A model generated the notes under the pieces. It was not told where the DNA came from. It saw nothing but the letters and a program-made list of their open reading frames with translations, and did no database searches. From Nematostella vectensis (Eukaryota; Cnidaria; Anthozoa; Actiniaria; Edwardsiidae), in NCBI RefSeq assembly GCF_932526225.1, contig NC_064043.1, positions 13,576,085-13,640,084 of the forward strand: a stretch of DNA of 64,000 nt, given 5' to 3'. How positions within the stretch are numbered: the first letter of the stretch is position 1; the number at the start of each line of letters is the position of its first letter. This document shows positions 23,658 to 33,516 of this stretch, in pieces. A program made the position numbers and the translations under genes.

Positions 23658-24988
23658 TTACTGTAGCTTCGAAGAAGGAGGAGACAGGAGAGTTTTATCA
23701 TTACACTTTGTTTCCTTTTCAACTGTCTTTTCAAACTGTTCCACTTTACAGGCCGTCCTGAGGCAATGGTCATAAGGCCAAGCTTTCCATGTAGCAGAGG
23801 ACTCAGTGCCAAATGTCCTTCCCCCCCCCACTCTAACCAAGGTGTTGTTTGAGACATCTACGAAAGTAGAAAAGTAAGAGGCACTGTTAAAGAGCTCTCC
23901 AGCCAAGAAAGCTAGCATTTGTATGTCATTGGGGAGCTCAGAGAAAACAAACTTGATATTAACAGTTATTCCTTTGCAAATAATTGGATAAACAGAGCTC
24001 TCGATATGACAGATGTCATTAACTGTCTTGGCAATAAACCGCCTGCAAGGTTCACAGTTCTCAGAACAGTTTGCCCCAAAGAGAAGATAGTTCTCTTTGC
24101 AGCTGAGAACCCCATGGCCCAGGTTTAAAAAGCCAACTAGCCATGCTGTGGCAGTGTCCTCTTTGCCAAATGGTGCACCGTCTCCACCTATGGATACATG
24201 AAAAGTGTCATTCTGATTATTAAAAAAATGAAGCTTATAGTCATCACTATTTAGATAAAAAGATGCCATTTTTACTACCAGCTCTTCTAAGTCTCGATAG
24301 AAACCATTCAACTTTTGTTGTTGGGGCAGACCACCACACAGGGTTTCCTTCACGCTGTATAACTTACCTGTGTCAATTTTCTTGACAAATGACATCAGCT
24401 TGTGGTAAGGCACCAACCTAGGTAACTTGTGATTAGCAACTGTTGCACGCACAAATCTCTTTTGAGCAATGCGCTGATAGCATGTCGATCTATACACAGA
24501 GCGGTACTTAGCTTTACCCATAACCTCCCCGCTATAGTACACTGCTACACTTTTTATCATGTTAATCTCTGACTTTTCAAACTGATCCATTTTCCTCTTT
24601 CTATCTCTGGGAAGACTCTGTGTAGCTTCTTAGCTTTCTCTGTGTACTTGGCAATCTTGACCTCAGCACATTTCCTTGACTCCAGGGTGTCTAGTAGAAG
24701 AGTTATAGCAGGTTCAGGATTCAGAGAAGTTGCGCCGCTGATTTCACATGCAGCCTGGAACAGCTCTGCCTTCCTATCTTGACGTGTCGATGGACTCACA
24801 GCATTGGCTCCTGTCGGATGTTCCTGCCGTCTAGCAAGGCCTGCCTCCCTAAGAAACCTTGCTTTCTTTTTCCTTGGCTCTCCACTTAACTGATAAATAA
24901 CCATCTTCCTCTCCTCGACCTCTCTAACAATTTTCCCCACCTTAGATATTAAATCATTGGTACAAAAATATGTCAGGATTGGATTCAA
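23658..24988 (-). CDS. Unrecognised protein in two overlapping frames (possible frameshift)
   Basis: Frame 1 (24988-24557, 143 codons) is charged and helical near its end (KIAKYTEKAKKLHRVFPEIE). Frame 2 (24590-23658, 310 codons) starts MDQFEKSEINMIKSV and overlaps it by 34 bp. It contains VSIGGDGAPFGKEDTATAWL, ENYLLFGANCSENCEPCRRF and NDIQMLAFLAGELFNSAS. The reading through the overlap suggests one ancestral protein split by an indel, or an intron I cannot place. At the left edge the last codons run into ACA/GTAAGT, so another exon probably follows. The Gly-Asp-Gly motif and Cys pairs look conserved, but I know no named domain. It could be a lineage-expanded or transposon-derived family. Confidence 0.5.
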
Positions 24989-25155
24989 GATTGGATAAGT
25001 AAAGGATCTCAGCTATAGGTAGCTTTAGTTAACTTTAAAAAGTAGGGTGGTTTATAAACAAAAATACTACCGGAAAAACACATTTAGAGTCTAGATTGTA
25101 GTATTTATAATCGACTTTAGCAAACCTTGTTGTCTATGCGTTTTAGCTGCTCTCA

Positions 25156-25275
25156 TTTAGCCATTAGAAGCTTTTGCTTCTCTTGTAGTTTGACATGGGT
25201 CTCCGCATTCAATCGAGATAGCGTCTGGTGGGCGCCGACGTTGTAACGAAACGACTTCTTTACACGAGGCATCTT
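25156..25275 (-). CDS. Small basic ORF, possible first exon
   Basis: An ATG at about 25273-25275 opens 39 codons (MPRVKKSFRYNVGAHQTLSR and a helical Lys-rich tail ending LLMAK). It sits upstream of the 24988 ORF on the same strand. No clear donor was found before the stop. It could be a short gene or the real start of the downstream gene. Confidence 0.3.
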
Positions 25276-25423
25276 AGCTAATGTAGCATCAACACAAATC
25301 CGAAAATAGGCATGATACAGATGCGAAATCAAAAAATCGAAAAGAACAAGTCTTGGATAGATGAACAGACTTGATATTCGTATATTTGAGTACAATACAG
25401 CTATTGAATGAAAAAAGTTATTA

Positions 25424-25750
25424 AAGATCGAAAATTACGCCATTTTCACAAGATATTTGACGGATCGGCAATTTAAGTATTTGACCGTTTTGAAATTGAC
25501 ACAGATTTTCGCTAGTGTTCAACCTAGATGCATATTTGGTATCGTTTTCTTCCTCTGTTTCTCCTCTATCTAACCCACCATTTTTCAAGTCTCTGTGAAG
25601 CTCGTATAGCCTGGTGCAGAATGGACATAGCTGGTCATTTGTTTGTATACAGATATCATGGAAGGTGTGACCACAAGTTAGTCTAAATATTTCAGTATCA
25701 CTTAATCTATTTACTCTGCAGTTTTGATTATCACAACAGTTATTTGGATC
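25424..25750 (-). CDS. RING-like zinc-finger terminal exon
   Basis: The acceptor ATGTTTTTCAG is at about 25753, then a frame with NNCCDNQNCRVNRL, LTCGHTFHDICI and LCPFC. The spacing (Cys pair, CGH, HxxC, CPxC) is that of a RING or RING-like E3 ligase finger. Its acidic tail ends at a stop near 25421. It is probably the last exon of the gene that starts at about 27.6 kb. The middle of that gene looks deleted or broken, so function is doubtful. Confidence 0.5.
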
Positions 25751-25849
25751 TGAAAAACATGACGAAGAGGATTGTTTCAAGTCCTTGTATGATAATGGAA
25801 TGCTTTGGAGTTAATTGAGTTAGGTGAGCAGTTCTGGATATTTTTTTTT

Positions 25850-27626
25850 AGCTTTATTGTATGAGGCTATTGTTCTTGGTGCACATCCAAATCCAGTCAG
25901 AAGGCCACTGTTGAGGGCAGATCATGGCAGTCCATGCAGGTGGAGGTACAAACCAAGATCCTTCTGTAATTTACTAGTTTTCTGAGACCTGAAAACAATA
26001 ATATGCTAGACATTTAAATAAAATGAATACTAACACTGCCCTCAAATGTATTGAGGTACTAACCAAGATCCTTCTGTAATTTACTAGTTTTCTGAGACCT
26101 GAAAACAAGAATATGCTAGACATTTAAATAAAATGAATACTAACACTGCCTTCAAATGTATTTGAAAAATCAAAATTCATTCGTTTAGAAAGTACATTTA
26201 ATGCCATACTGTAATGGAATATTACTGGTATTTTCAGTCATGGAATCACTAACAGTATAACATACCCAAAGTAAGCCAACGTGTGTAACAGAGTAACAGT
26301 GCGCTTCTCTTGGAGGGCTGAATCCGTGCATCTGGCTATGCTGTTTAGAATTGTTGAATATAGCCCTGGGACATACTTTTTGGCAAAGTCCCTCATGGTT
26401 GCTGGGTCATAGAGTGGTGCTGAGTCAACATCATACTTGTTCGTCAAATGTCTCATCTGATGATAAAAATAATTATATAAAAAAAAAATTGGGGGAGGGG
26501 GAGGATAAAGACAGTTGTACAATGTGAATCAATATTACAATAGCCCATTTTCTTACAGTTCTTTTGTTACTTTACAGATTGTTTCCTCAATGGACTCAAA
26601 AGAAGAACTGACAGATCAATGCAAAGGGGAGGGGGTGTGGCATTATTTGCTTCGTGTCCTCCTGCCAATCCCCACCATCATTCCCCACTCTACCCTTGGG
26701 TGATTGAATTAATATTCTGTAGTTTGTCAGGCACTCTAGTCAAAACAGTAAAGTTTTGATATGCTTTCGCATATTATTTAATGAGGTTAGGGGATCTTGG
26801 GATAGATTTTGCAATGGGTCGCACAAGCAAAGCATAGGTGAACGGGTAGTCTCTAATATCTGTAAACATCAAAAACACATCTTTTTTGTTATATCACAAT
26901 TAAAATCAATTTACACAACCATGTATAATATACTTGCATCAAAGGCGTTTATTTGTTCATAAAGCATGACTTCTAGACACCCTAGCTTGTTTATATTATA
27001 TGTTGTTTTGTTTGCACAAGATATACACGTACCTTGCTGATTGGACTCTTTGGACTGGTTGACATTTTGACATTTCTGTCATCACATGCTGCTCTCTGTG
27101 GATGTAATTGCATATATTATTACTCCAATATTTTACATAATCAGTGCAACCCAAAAGTATGTTGTACTGTGGTTTTGGTTTGATAGTTGATTACTTTTTT
27201 TACGAAAAGTAAACTTGCCTTCCGTCGTGCGTCACTCGAGTGATACAATTCGTGGTCACGAAAATTTTCGTCTGCCTTCCTCCTGCAAAGATTGCACCAG
27301 TTGGTTCCCGGCTTATAACCGGAGAGCCTGCGTCCTACATCTTCAAAAACCACATAAAGCCTTGTAGGGATTTTACTTTTAGCAAGACCACCACCGTGTC
27401 CCCAGAACGAGGGACAAGAGCAACGTTTGTCTTGGCGTCTGTGGTGTAAACAAAGCCACGAATCTTCAGGTATATCTGCTACTCTCGATGTTTCACGGCC
27501 TACACGTCGAAGTGACGATGCATCCGAGCATTGCTCCTTTTCTTTTCTCGTTTTTCCTCCTTTTTCGCAAGATTTGGCATCTTCTCTCAGTTTTCCCGAG
27601 CAACAAAAACACAGTGGGAACAACAT
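25850..27626 (-). pseudogene. N-terminal exons of a Cys/His-rich gene, broken after exon 3
   Basis: Exon 1 (start ATG at about 27626, to about 27220) has KRCSCPSFWGHGGG, TRLYVVFEDVG, and WCNLCRRKADENFRDHE, a likely zinc-binding cluster. It ends at AAG/GCAAGT, a GC-type donor. Exon 2 (about 27100-27034) is phase 0, RAACDDRNVKMSTSPKSP. Exon 3 (26459-26268) starts MRHLTNKYDVDSAPL and ends in phase 2 at GTATGT. The next exon reads SQKTSKLQKDLGLYLHLHGL, then TGA, then SALNSGLLTGFGCAPRTI, so one stop interrupts otherwise good coding sequence. It then reaches further stops before the RING exon. I read this as a partial or dying copy of a larger family. No named family was recognised. Confidence 0.5.
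25949..26165. repeat. Tandem duplication of a splice acceptor region, about 108 bp
   Basis: The block accaagatccttctgtaatt through ctaacactgcc is repeated (25951 and about 26062). On the minus strand each copy contains TTGTTTTCAG/GTCTCAG, so the acceptor and first 36 bases of the exon exist twice. Confidence 0.85.
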
Positions 27627-27659
27627 AAACAAACCCCACAGCCATCCCGCGGACGACAA

Positions 27660-28037
27660 CCACGACGAATGACTTTCAAATTTAAAAATTTTTTTGGTAA
27701 ATAAAGATATAAAAGGGTAAACTCAAAAAATCCAGGTAATATTATAATCTTTCTTTTCAGTAAGTGTGAACCTTATCCGTGCAGTAATTTTCTTATCCCA
27801 GCGATTTGTTGTCAGTACTTCCGCCAAAGTTGCCTCGCAAACCGGATAAACCTATTTGTTTTCTTTTGAAACACTTTCCCGCCGAAATTGCGCGCGCGCG
27901 CCACATGTCAAAGATCTGAGCATGCGCAGTCGTTTTGCATACGTGAAGTGTGACACTGTGCTAAAGTTTTCGGGTGCATTTGTGCCAAGCGTATTAGGGT
28001 GGCCAATTCAACCATTACCAACATTTGCACAGAAAAA
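27660..28037. promoter_or_regulatory. Putative bidirectional promoter region
   Basis: This is the head-to-head interval between the minus-strand exon 1 and the plus-strand transferase. It has a CG-rich core (about 27880-27960) with gcgcgcgcgcc and GAGCATGCGCAGTC, which contains an NRF-1-like half site. No TATA box is evident at a fitting distance. Confidence 0.35.
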
Positions 28038-29360
28038 ATGCGGACAAGTTCCCTCAAAATCGCTGTAATCTTCAGTGGAGGGGGTGCATTGTTTATGCTG
28101 ATAATACTTTTTCAGAGGATCGAAAACACCAAGCTCGGTTTATTCTCTGCAATCGCGGCCGAGGAGCCGAAGTATACGCCTGAAGTGGCCAAAGCAGTTC
28201 CCAAAATCACCAAATTGCACGAGATTACGGTTTTTCTACGGTTGACGAGTAACAAAGAACACAAACGTCGCTTATATTGCTATTTCTTGAGGACTTATGT
28301 GTTATTTTGGCCTGAAAATCTACCTAGCAAAACTGTGCTTGTTCTCGACCAGGAATCTCTACAAGACCACGAGTTTGGGGTGAAACTGATAAACAAGACA
28401 AAAAGCAATTTTCCCAACCTCAAATTCGACGTTCAGTACGAACCACTGCCAATGAAGTCCGTTTTGGAGTTTCCGGGTTCGCCAAAGCCGCCTGGATACA
28501 ACCGGCAACTGTGGAGTAGCTTTTTTATTGATAAATACACTGATGACGATGTTATAGCGTGGATGGACACCGACGCGGCTTTCACTTTTCCAGTGACTAC
28601 ATCTTCGATATTCAATGGGGGCAAACTACGCGCAATTGGTAGCGAGTGCAGTGTGTCAATTAGTTGGGTTCAAACATGGGCCACGACCACTGAGTTGGCG
28701 CTTGGAGTTCCAATGATAGCGGACTTCATGATATACTTTCCCGTTTATATTTTGCGAGATACTTTCACAAACTGCCGAAATCACATTCTTAAAAGATTCA
28801 AGACCAATGACTTCGCAGAAGCTTTCAAGGGTTTCTACAAGGGATACATATCACCTGTATGTATTATTCTAAGCTATGCTTGGCACTTTGAAAGAGACCG
28901 ATACGACTGGAGTTTTAAATTGTGTTCTAGCCTTACAGATTACAACAAAAAATTCTCAAAAGAAGCTCAAATCCCGCCCGAGAACGCCAATGCATTTTTA
29001 CCACAACCTCAAACAGCCTTCCACTACTGTGATGTCGATTTTCTGATGTCCAATATTCGTATGAGCTACTGCCTTGTCAAGGGGTCAGGGGGGAATCCAA
29101 TCGACAAATGCCCAGGCCGGGATATCGCTCTAAATAGAAGCTTGGTTTTATTCAACCACGATCTACAAAGGGTGAACAATCCGGAAGATACTCCATGCTT
29201 GGGGGAGCATCGGGAGTCGTGTTTGAGAACCCTAGAGGAATGCTTTCGAAATATTAAAGGAGAGATAGCACAGGGATTGCGAAAGGTAGATTGGCGAGAT
29301 CTAGAAACTGTGGATAAACTGGCGAAAGAGGATGGCATTCAGTGTACCACAATTCCTTAG
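28038..29360 (+). CDS. Intronless type II Golgi-type transferase, 440 aa
   Basis: I start at the ATG at 28038 (MRTSSLKIAVIFSGGG); the open frame continues 13 codons upstream without an ATG. Residues about 7-25 form a signal anchor. The luminal part has HEITVFLRLTSN, then KTVLVLDQES, then DDDVIAWMDTDAAF, with the DTD at residues 177-179 like a GT-A DXD metal site, and then FNGGKLRAIG. There are many Cys in the second half. The layout matches a nucleotide-sugar-dependent glycosyltransferase fold, possibly the DUF6492-like group; this is inference from the motif, and donor and acceptor are unknown. It has no introns, in contrast to the genes around it. Confidence 0.8.
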   Translation: MRTSSLKIAVIFSGGGALFMLIILFQRIENTKLGLFSAIAAEEPKYTPEVAKAVPKITKLHEITVFLRLTSNKEHKRRLYCYFLRTYVLFWPENLPSKTVLVLDQESLQDHEFGVKLINKTKSNFPNLKFDVQYEPLPMKSVLEFPGSPKPPGYNRQLWSSFFIDKYTDDDVIAWMDTDAAFTFPVTTSSIFNGGKLRAIGSECSVSISWVQTWATTTELALGVPMIADFMIYFPVYILRDTFTNCRNHILKRFKTNDFAEAFKGFYKGYISPVCIILSYAWHFERDRYDWSFKLCSSLTDYNKKFSKEAQIPPENANAFLPQPQTAFHYCDVDFLMSNIRMSYCLVKGSGGNPIDKCPGRDIALNRSLVLFNHDLQRVNNPEDTPCLGEHRESCLRTLEECFRNIKGEIAQGLRKVDWRDLETVDKLAKEDGIQCTTIP

Positions 29361-30010
29361 AATATAAACACCCTGTCCCAAGGTTTGAGTGCCTTTCCAA
29401 TCTCACAGGCTAGAAAACAATGCAAACGGAACTCGTTGGTGAAAAGTAATTCTATTGACATTTATAATTTATTTATTATAAATAAATTATATATTTATTA
29501 TTTATTTTGCCTGCTAAGGACCGAGTATTTGTAAGTGCCTTCATGTGTTTGGTTGGATTCGTCAATTGAAACCCCTGCTAGAAGATGCCTCTTTTCCAAG
29601 CAGAGAACTCTTGAGATCCAAGGCCACAGTGTTGAAAGAGCTGACATTCTTGCGAATTAAAACCGTGGAAACCTCCATCTTTGTATATCCAAAAATGTCG
29701 TTTAGTCAAGGAAGTCCATGCTCGAGTTAAATTTCAAAAGTACATTAAGTTGTGTAATTAATGGAAAGGGTATTTTTACTCTGGAATTTTCGGATGCTAG
29801 AAAACGTAGTAGAATGCATCCGACGATTTGGCTTTTATTTTCAGAAAAATTTCGCCAAGTATATTGAGCTAGTTTCGCTAATGCACGAGAAAAAATACCT
29901 GCACGCAAGATGTTACGATATCTATATAGCGCAAGATAGAACTGTAAGTCTGCTTGACTTGGACGCGTTTGACCTAGCTTTACCGGCTTTCTTTTGAGTC
30001 AACTTAACGC
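29361..30010. other. 3' flank, no gene
   Basis: AT-rich, with a near-palindrome at about 29463-29490 (aatttatttattataaataa). The ORFs here are short and unsupported. Confidence 0.5.
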
Positions 30011-30018
30011 ACCCCTTG

Positions 30019-30161
30019 AGGCTGGTTCTCACTTGGGCGCAAGCGCAGCGCGAGAGGACGCAACTGCTTGTTTTCTTGAGCTTGCGCTTATGTTTGACCG
30101 ATTCTCACTTGTCTTGCGCTTCCGTTTGCGCTTACGCTTGCGTCCTAAGGAGAAACAGCCT
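30019..30161. mobile_element. Short MITE with ggctggttctcact ends
   Basis: The left end aggctggttctcacttgg is mirrored by the right end cctaaggagaaacagcct. Next to them are gcgcaagcgc and cgcttacgcttgcg. A relative lies at 56230-56333. Confidence 0.6.
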
Positions 30162-30471
30162 TTAGTTATCTTTAGCTATCTTTTATAGTACCAAGGAGGG
30201 CACTTGAAAAGATAGCACCGAATAATTAAAAGGGTGAGCCTGTTAGCCGGCTACTAGTCACCATGCCCTGTGCTTTTCAATAATGCTTTGAGACCTCGCC
30301 CATCTCTCAACCCCTGAACTTCGCTTATGGGAGAGTGCCGCTGGACATCAGTCTATTATTTGGCTGTGAAGTACTTCCTATCTCATTGTGTTTATTCTGC
30401 GCTTACCGTAATTTTGGGTACTTTGTAATAAAAGCTGATTTTTACATTAAAACTCTGCTCAACAGCCTAAA

Positions 30472-30671
30472 ACACAGGCGAACCAGGATAAATATAATTT
30501 TAAGTTGTGTCTTGACTGTTTCCTCAATGAAGCTCACACACATAGGCTAATAGTAATTTAACTAGCTTTTAACTAGCTTCATAGAAGAAGCAGTCAAGGC
30601 ACAACTTCACATTATTTTTCATTTTTCCGAAGGATCACGAGAGATCGCCCCATATCCTGGTTCGCCTGTGT
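30472..30671. mobile_element. Fold-back element
   Basis: The outer arm acacaggcgaaccaggat (30472) pairs exactly with atcctggttcgcctgtgt (30654-30671). An inner arm (aagttgtgtcttgactg and atgaagct) pairs with agcttcat and cagtcaaggcacaactt at 30577-30607. No ORF is present. Confidence 0.7.
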
Positions 30672-31114
30672 CTACACAACACACCAACGAGGAGGCGAAC
30701 ATCGTGGATCCCATGGGATAATAAAAATGCCACAGGGAGCCAAAAAAAAGGTAAAAACAAACATACTTCAAGTAGAGTCCCTTTGTAAGGTTTAGAGAGT
30801 TCATGGGGTCCTACATATTTTGTGTGCGGCGGCGGTAAAAAAGGGAGTAGGACAATTAGAACCAAGAACCTCTCTGTCATAACCGAAATCTACGCAGGTC
30901 TACTTGCTTTCAAAAATTCTCGTTCAAGCCTGGCTAGCAACATTCTGAACGAGAAACTTAACGCGCAGCGAAGCAAAAGCTTAAGTAAGCCAGGACACAT
31001 TTGAGTCGCGATTGCCACTCGAACATTGGTTTATCAAAGAAATATATAAATCGCGTATTTGTAAGTACAAGTAGTAGTACTACAATTAATTAGTTGTAAT
31101 TAGTATACTTTAAA

Positions 31115-31285
31115 CAGGGGCGGACCAAGAAGTCCCAAACTAGGGGTGGCCGAAGAAGGGTTTAAATTAAGGGGCGGGTTCGTCGTTCTTCTGTGGGTTT
31201 CTTTATACTTCTTGTTATTTTAAGCCAAATATCTGAAGAATGGGGGAGCCGGGCTCGGTCAGCCCACTCCTAGATCCGCTCCCTG
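31115..31285. mobile_element. Putative DNA-transposon relic
   Basis: It begins caggggcggaccaag and ends tagatccgctccctg. The ends are an imperfect inverted repeat. No coding. Confidence 0.4.
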
Positions 31286-31689
31286 AGGAAGCAAAATCCC
31301 TCGGGATTTGCAGGTTCGAGCTACACTTCGATTAGGCCGCGCATATATGGAAACTAGGGAGATGTAATTACGTGGCAGACTTTTCCATATATTCTTTGTC
31401 TTCCCACTTCTCCTTTTTATCCACTTCCCCTTTTTATCATGTCTTTATAAGCTAGCCTTTTTAGCAGCCGCTCTTTGTGTGCGTGACACAGAGAGGCTCT
31501 CTTCTTACCAGCACCCTATAACCTACTAAAATACGATGCGCGTCCATTGGAGTGGCCGGGGATTTCACTTTACGGCGTTTATTTCGGTCAGGGGGCGCCT
31601 TTTTTTTAAAAAAAAAAACTCGGATTGCTTTCGACAATACTGCTTTAGTTTGATTTGGGGATCGCCTCTCTCCTGGGTAAGAAAGCCGT

Positions 31690-32060
31690 CTGTTCATTCG
31701 GCGAATTCGGGACTCTTTTGGTGATTTGAAAACATATTTCGGTTCTTTGGTTGTCAGTGTTCGTATGGCACAGTTCGTCGGCACACTTTCGCGATTGTTA
31801 TCGTTGGTTTTCGACACACTTCGATCGGCGATTGCGGTCGCCATTCTGTACTTAGTTAAATTGATCGTTCGACGATTGCTCGTCTTTCGGTACTCAGTTG
31901 TCAGTTTTCGCTCGGCACACTTTCGGAGATTGCTTGTCTTTCTATAAGAGTTCGTTTGGAAAGTTCGGAAACACTTTCGGCGTTTGCTCGTCTTTCGGTA
32001 CTCAGTTGTCAGGTTTCGCCCGGCTCGGCGATTTCTCGTCATCCATTCTGCCACTCAGTT
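31690..32060. repeat. Degenerate 50-60 bp repeat
   Basis: Blocks such as gctcgtctttcggtactcag followed by ttgtcag recur at about 31876 and 31985, with looser copies around them. A 197-codon open frame on the minus strand is a by-product of the repeat (TEYRKTSNRR repeated) and not credible as a gene. Confidence 0.6.
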
Positions 32061-33165
32061 ACATTGTTCTTTTTTAAACACTTTGGACGATAGCTTGTTG
32101 TTTTTTTGTCAGTGTTTGTACGGCAAAAGGTCTGCACTGTCTGAACTCATATACAGCTGACATTCACATAGATTGACATTATCGTTGACATTATCATTGT
32201 TATTGGGTTCCCTGTGGACATGATGTCACGTGATTGGGGGGCCCACGAGGGATTTGTTCAGTTCATTAAAAACCCATTCAGACAAGCGAGCGATCTTTCG
32301 TCATCACCCTGTACTCAGTTCCATTGCTCAACTTCCTGGTTCCGCGCACTCTCTGCTTGCCTTTTTTTCTTGAATGTCTTTTTGTCTTTTCCATAGTGTT
32401 CGTTCGCAATTTTTTTCAACGATTCGCTTGTCCTTTGGCTCCGTAATTTCTACCCATGGTCACATCCAGGCAAACGCAAATCGCTATTCGCGTAGTCGGC
32501 CCGCGCAACCTTTCGTCCATCGATTAACGACCTGGATGGCCGTCGCTGTTGTTAGAAAACATGCTAGATTAATTCCCCATGGATAGCCCGGTTTCCCCCT
32601 CGACAACCCTATGATATAGATATGCTATTAGGAAAAGCAGTTATTTTTTTCATCTCTACTCGGAATTGAAACCATTAAAAACCAACCAAACAAGTGACCA
32701 TCCAAACAAAAAGAAACGACGGAAGCAAAAAAGAGAGTAATGATCGATTGGAGATAAGTTATAGAAAATCAATGATGCAGCTTAAATAGGATAATCTATG
32801 GAGGGGTGTATGTGACGCCAAAAACAACAACCGGAGAATTCTCACAATCTTTATCTTTAACTTAAATGCAAATGGTTCAATGGCATATTAATAAATATTG
32901 ATAGCAAGCTTTACGGGGAGAATACAAGCTTAACGTACTTTGTAAAGTGTAATTCTACGAGTGGGAGGAAAACAAAAATTAGGCGGGATTTCGCCTTAAG
33001 CAAGTAATTCAGTATTTGTCTGCCGTGGTAGATTTCATGTGCTCGCCGGAAAATTATCCGACAGACAGTTTGAAAACTCGGAAGCGAGGCTGAGCTGCGG
33101 CACAGTAAAAGCGCAAAGTGCCTGGTTGAAATTCAGTACTACTGTCTACTCGAAAAACATCCAGC
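32061..33165. other. No gene seen
   Basis: Mixed-composition DNA with short unsupported ORFs. It includes the upstream region of the small ORF at 33166. Confidence 0.5.
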
Positions 33166-33516
33166 ATGAGGGCGAGAGACCTTTCCCGCAGTATATCGGA
33201 AAAACGCCGAGTGCTTTCTAGGACGCTTAGCTGGCGAAATACATACGAGCGACTAAATGACGAAGAAGTCATTGATAAGCTCCGCAGGAAACGAACAAAC
33301 ACCGCAAAGATTGAGGAGAGAGAGAACGCTCGAGAAATCGAATTTCAAAAGGGAGATGAAGACTTGTTGACGCCTACCTCAGCTAGCCAACGCCGGCGGT
33401 CTGCAATCTGTGATGAGCTTGAGAAAAGAATCTACTGTGAACAAGGCGCGAACCTTCGGAAATTTCGCGAACTCCTTGTGACACAGAGACTGCTAAAAGA
33501 GATGCATCTGCTGTGA
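33166..33516 (+). CDS. Small highly charged protein, 116 aa
   Basis: The ATG at 33166 opens an intact frame, MRARDLSRSISEKRR to LLKEMHLL. The composition is Arg/Glu-rich and predicted helical: an Arg/Ser-rich start, KIEERENAREIEFQKGDED in the middle, then RRRSAICDELEKRIYCEQG. Two Cys are present. A polyadenylation signal AATAAA at about 33880 lies 360 nt after the stop. No family recognised. The codon pattern looks more protein-like than nearby ORFs, but there is no independent support. Confidence 0.45.
   Translation: MRARDLSRSISEKRRVLSRTLSWRNTYERLNDEEVIDKLRRKRTNTAKIEERENAREIEFQKGDEDLLTPTSASQRRRSAICDELEKRIYCEQGANLRKFRELLVTQRLLKEMHLL

Noticed and set aside
27627-27659. Start at 27659 for the minus-strand Cys/His gene
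   Set aside because: It begins with TTG; the first in-frame ATG is near 27626.
30472-30880. ORFs around the 30.5-30.9 kb fold-back
   Set aside because: Short, without codon or domain support, and part of an inverted repeat element.
31461-32054. 197-codon ORF on the minus strand, Arg/Thr-rich
   Set aside because: It is a by-product of the degenerate repeat at 31.7-32.06 kb; the protein repeats with the DNA and has no start or domain support.
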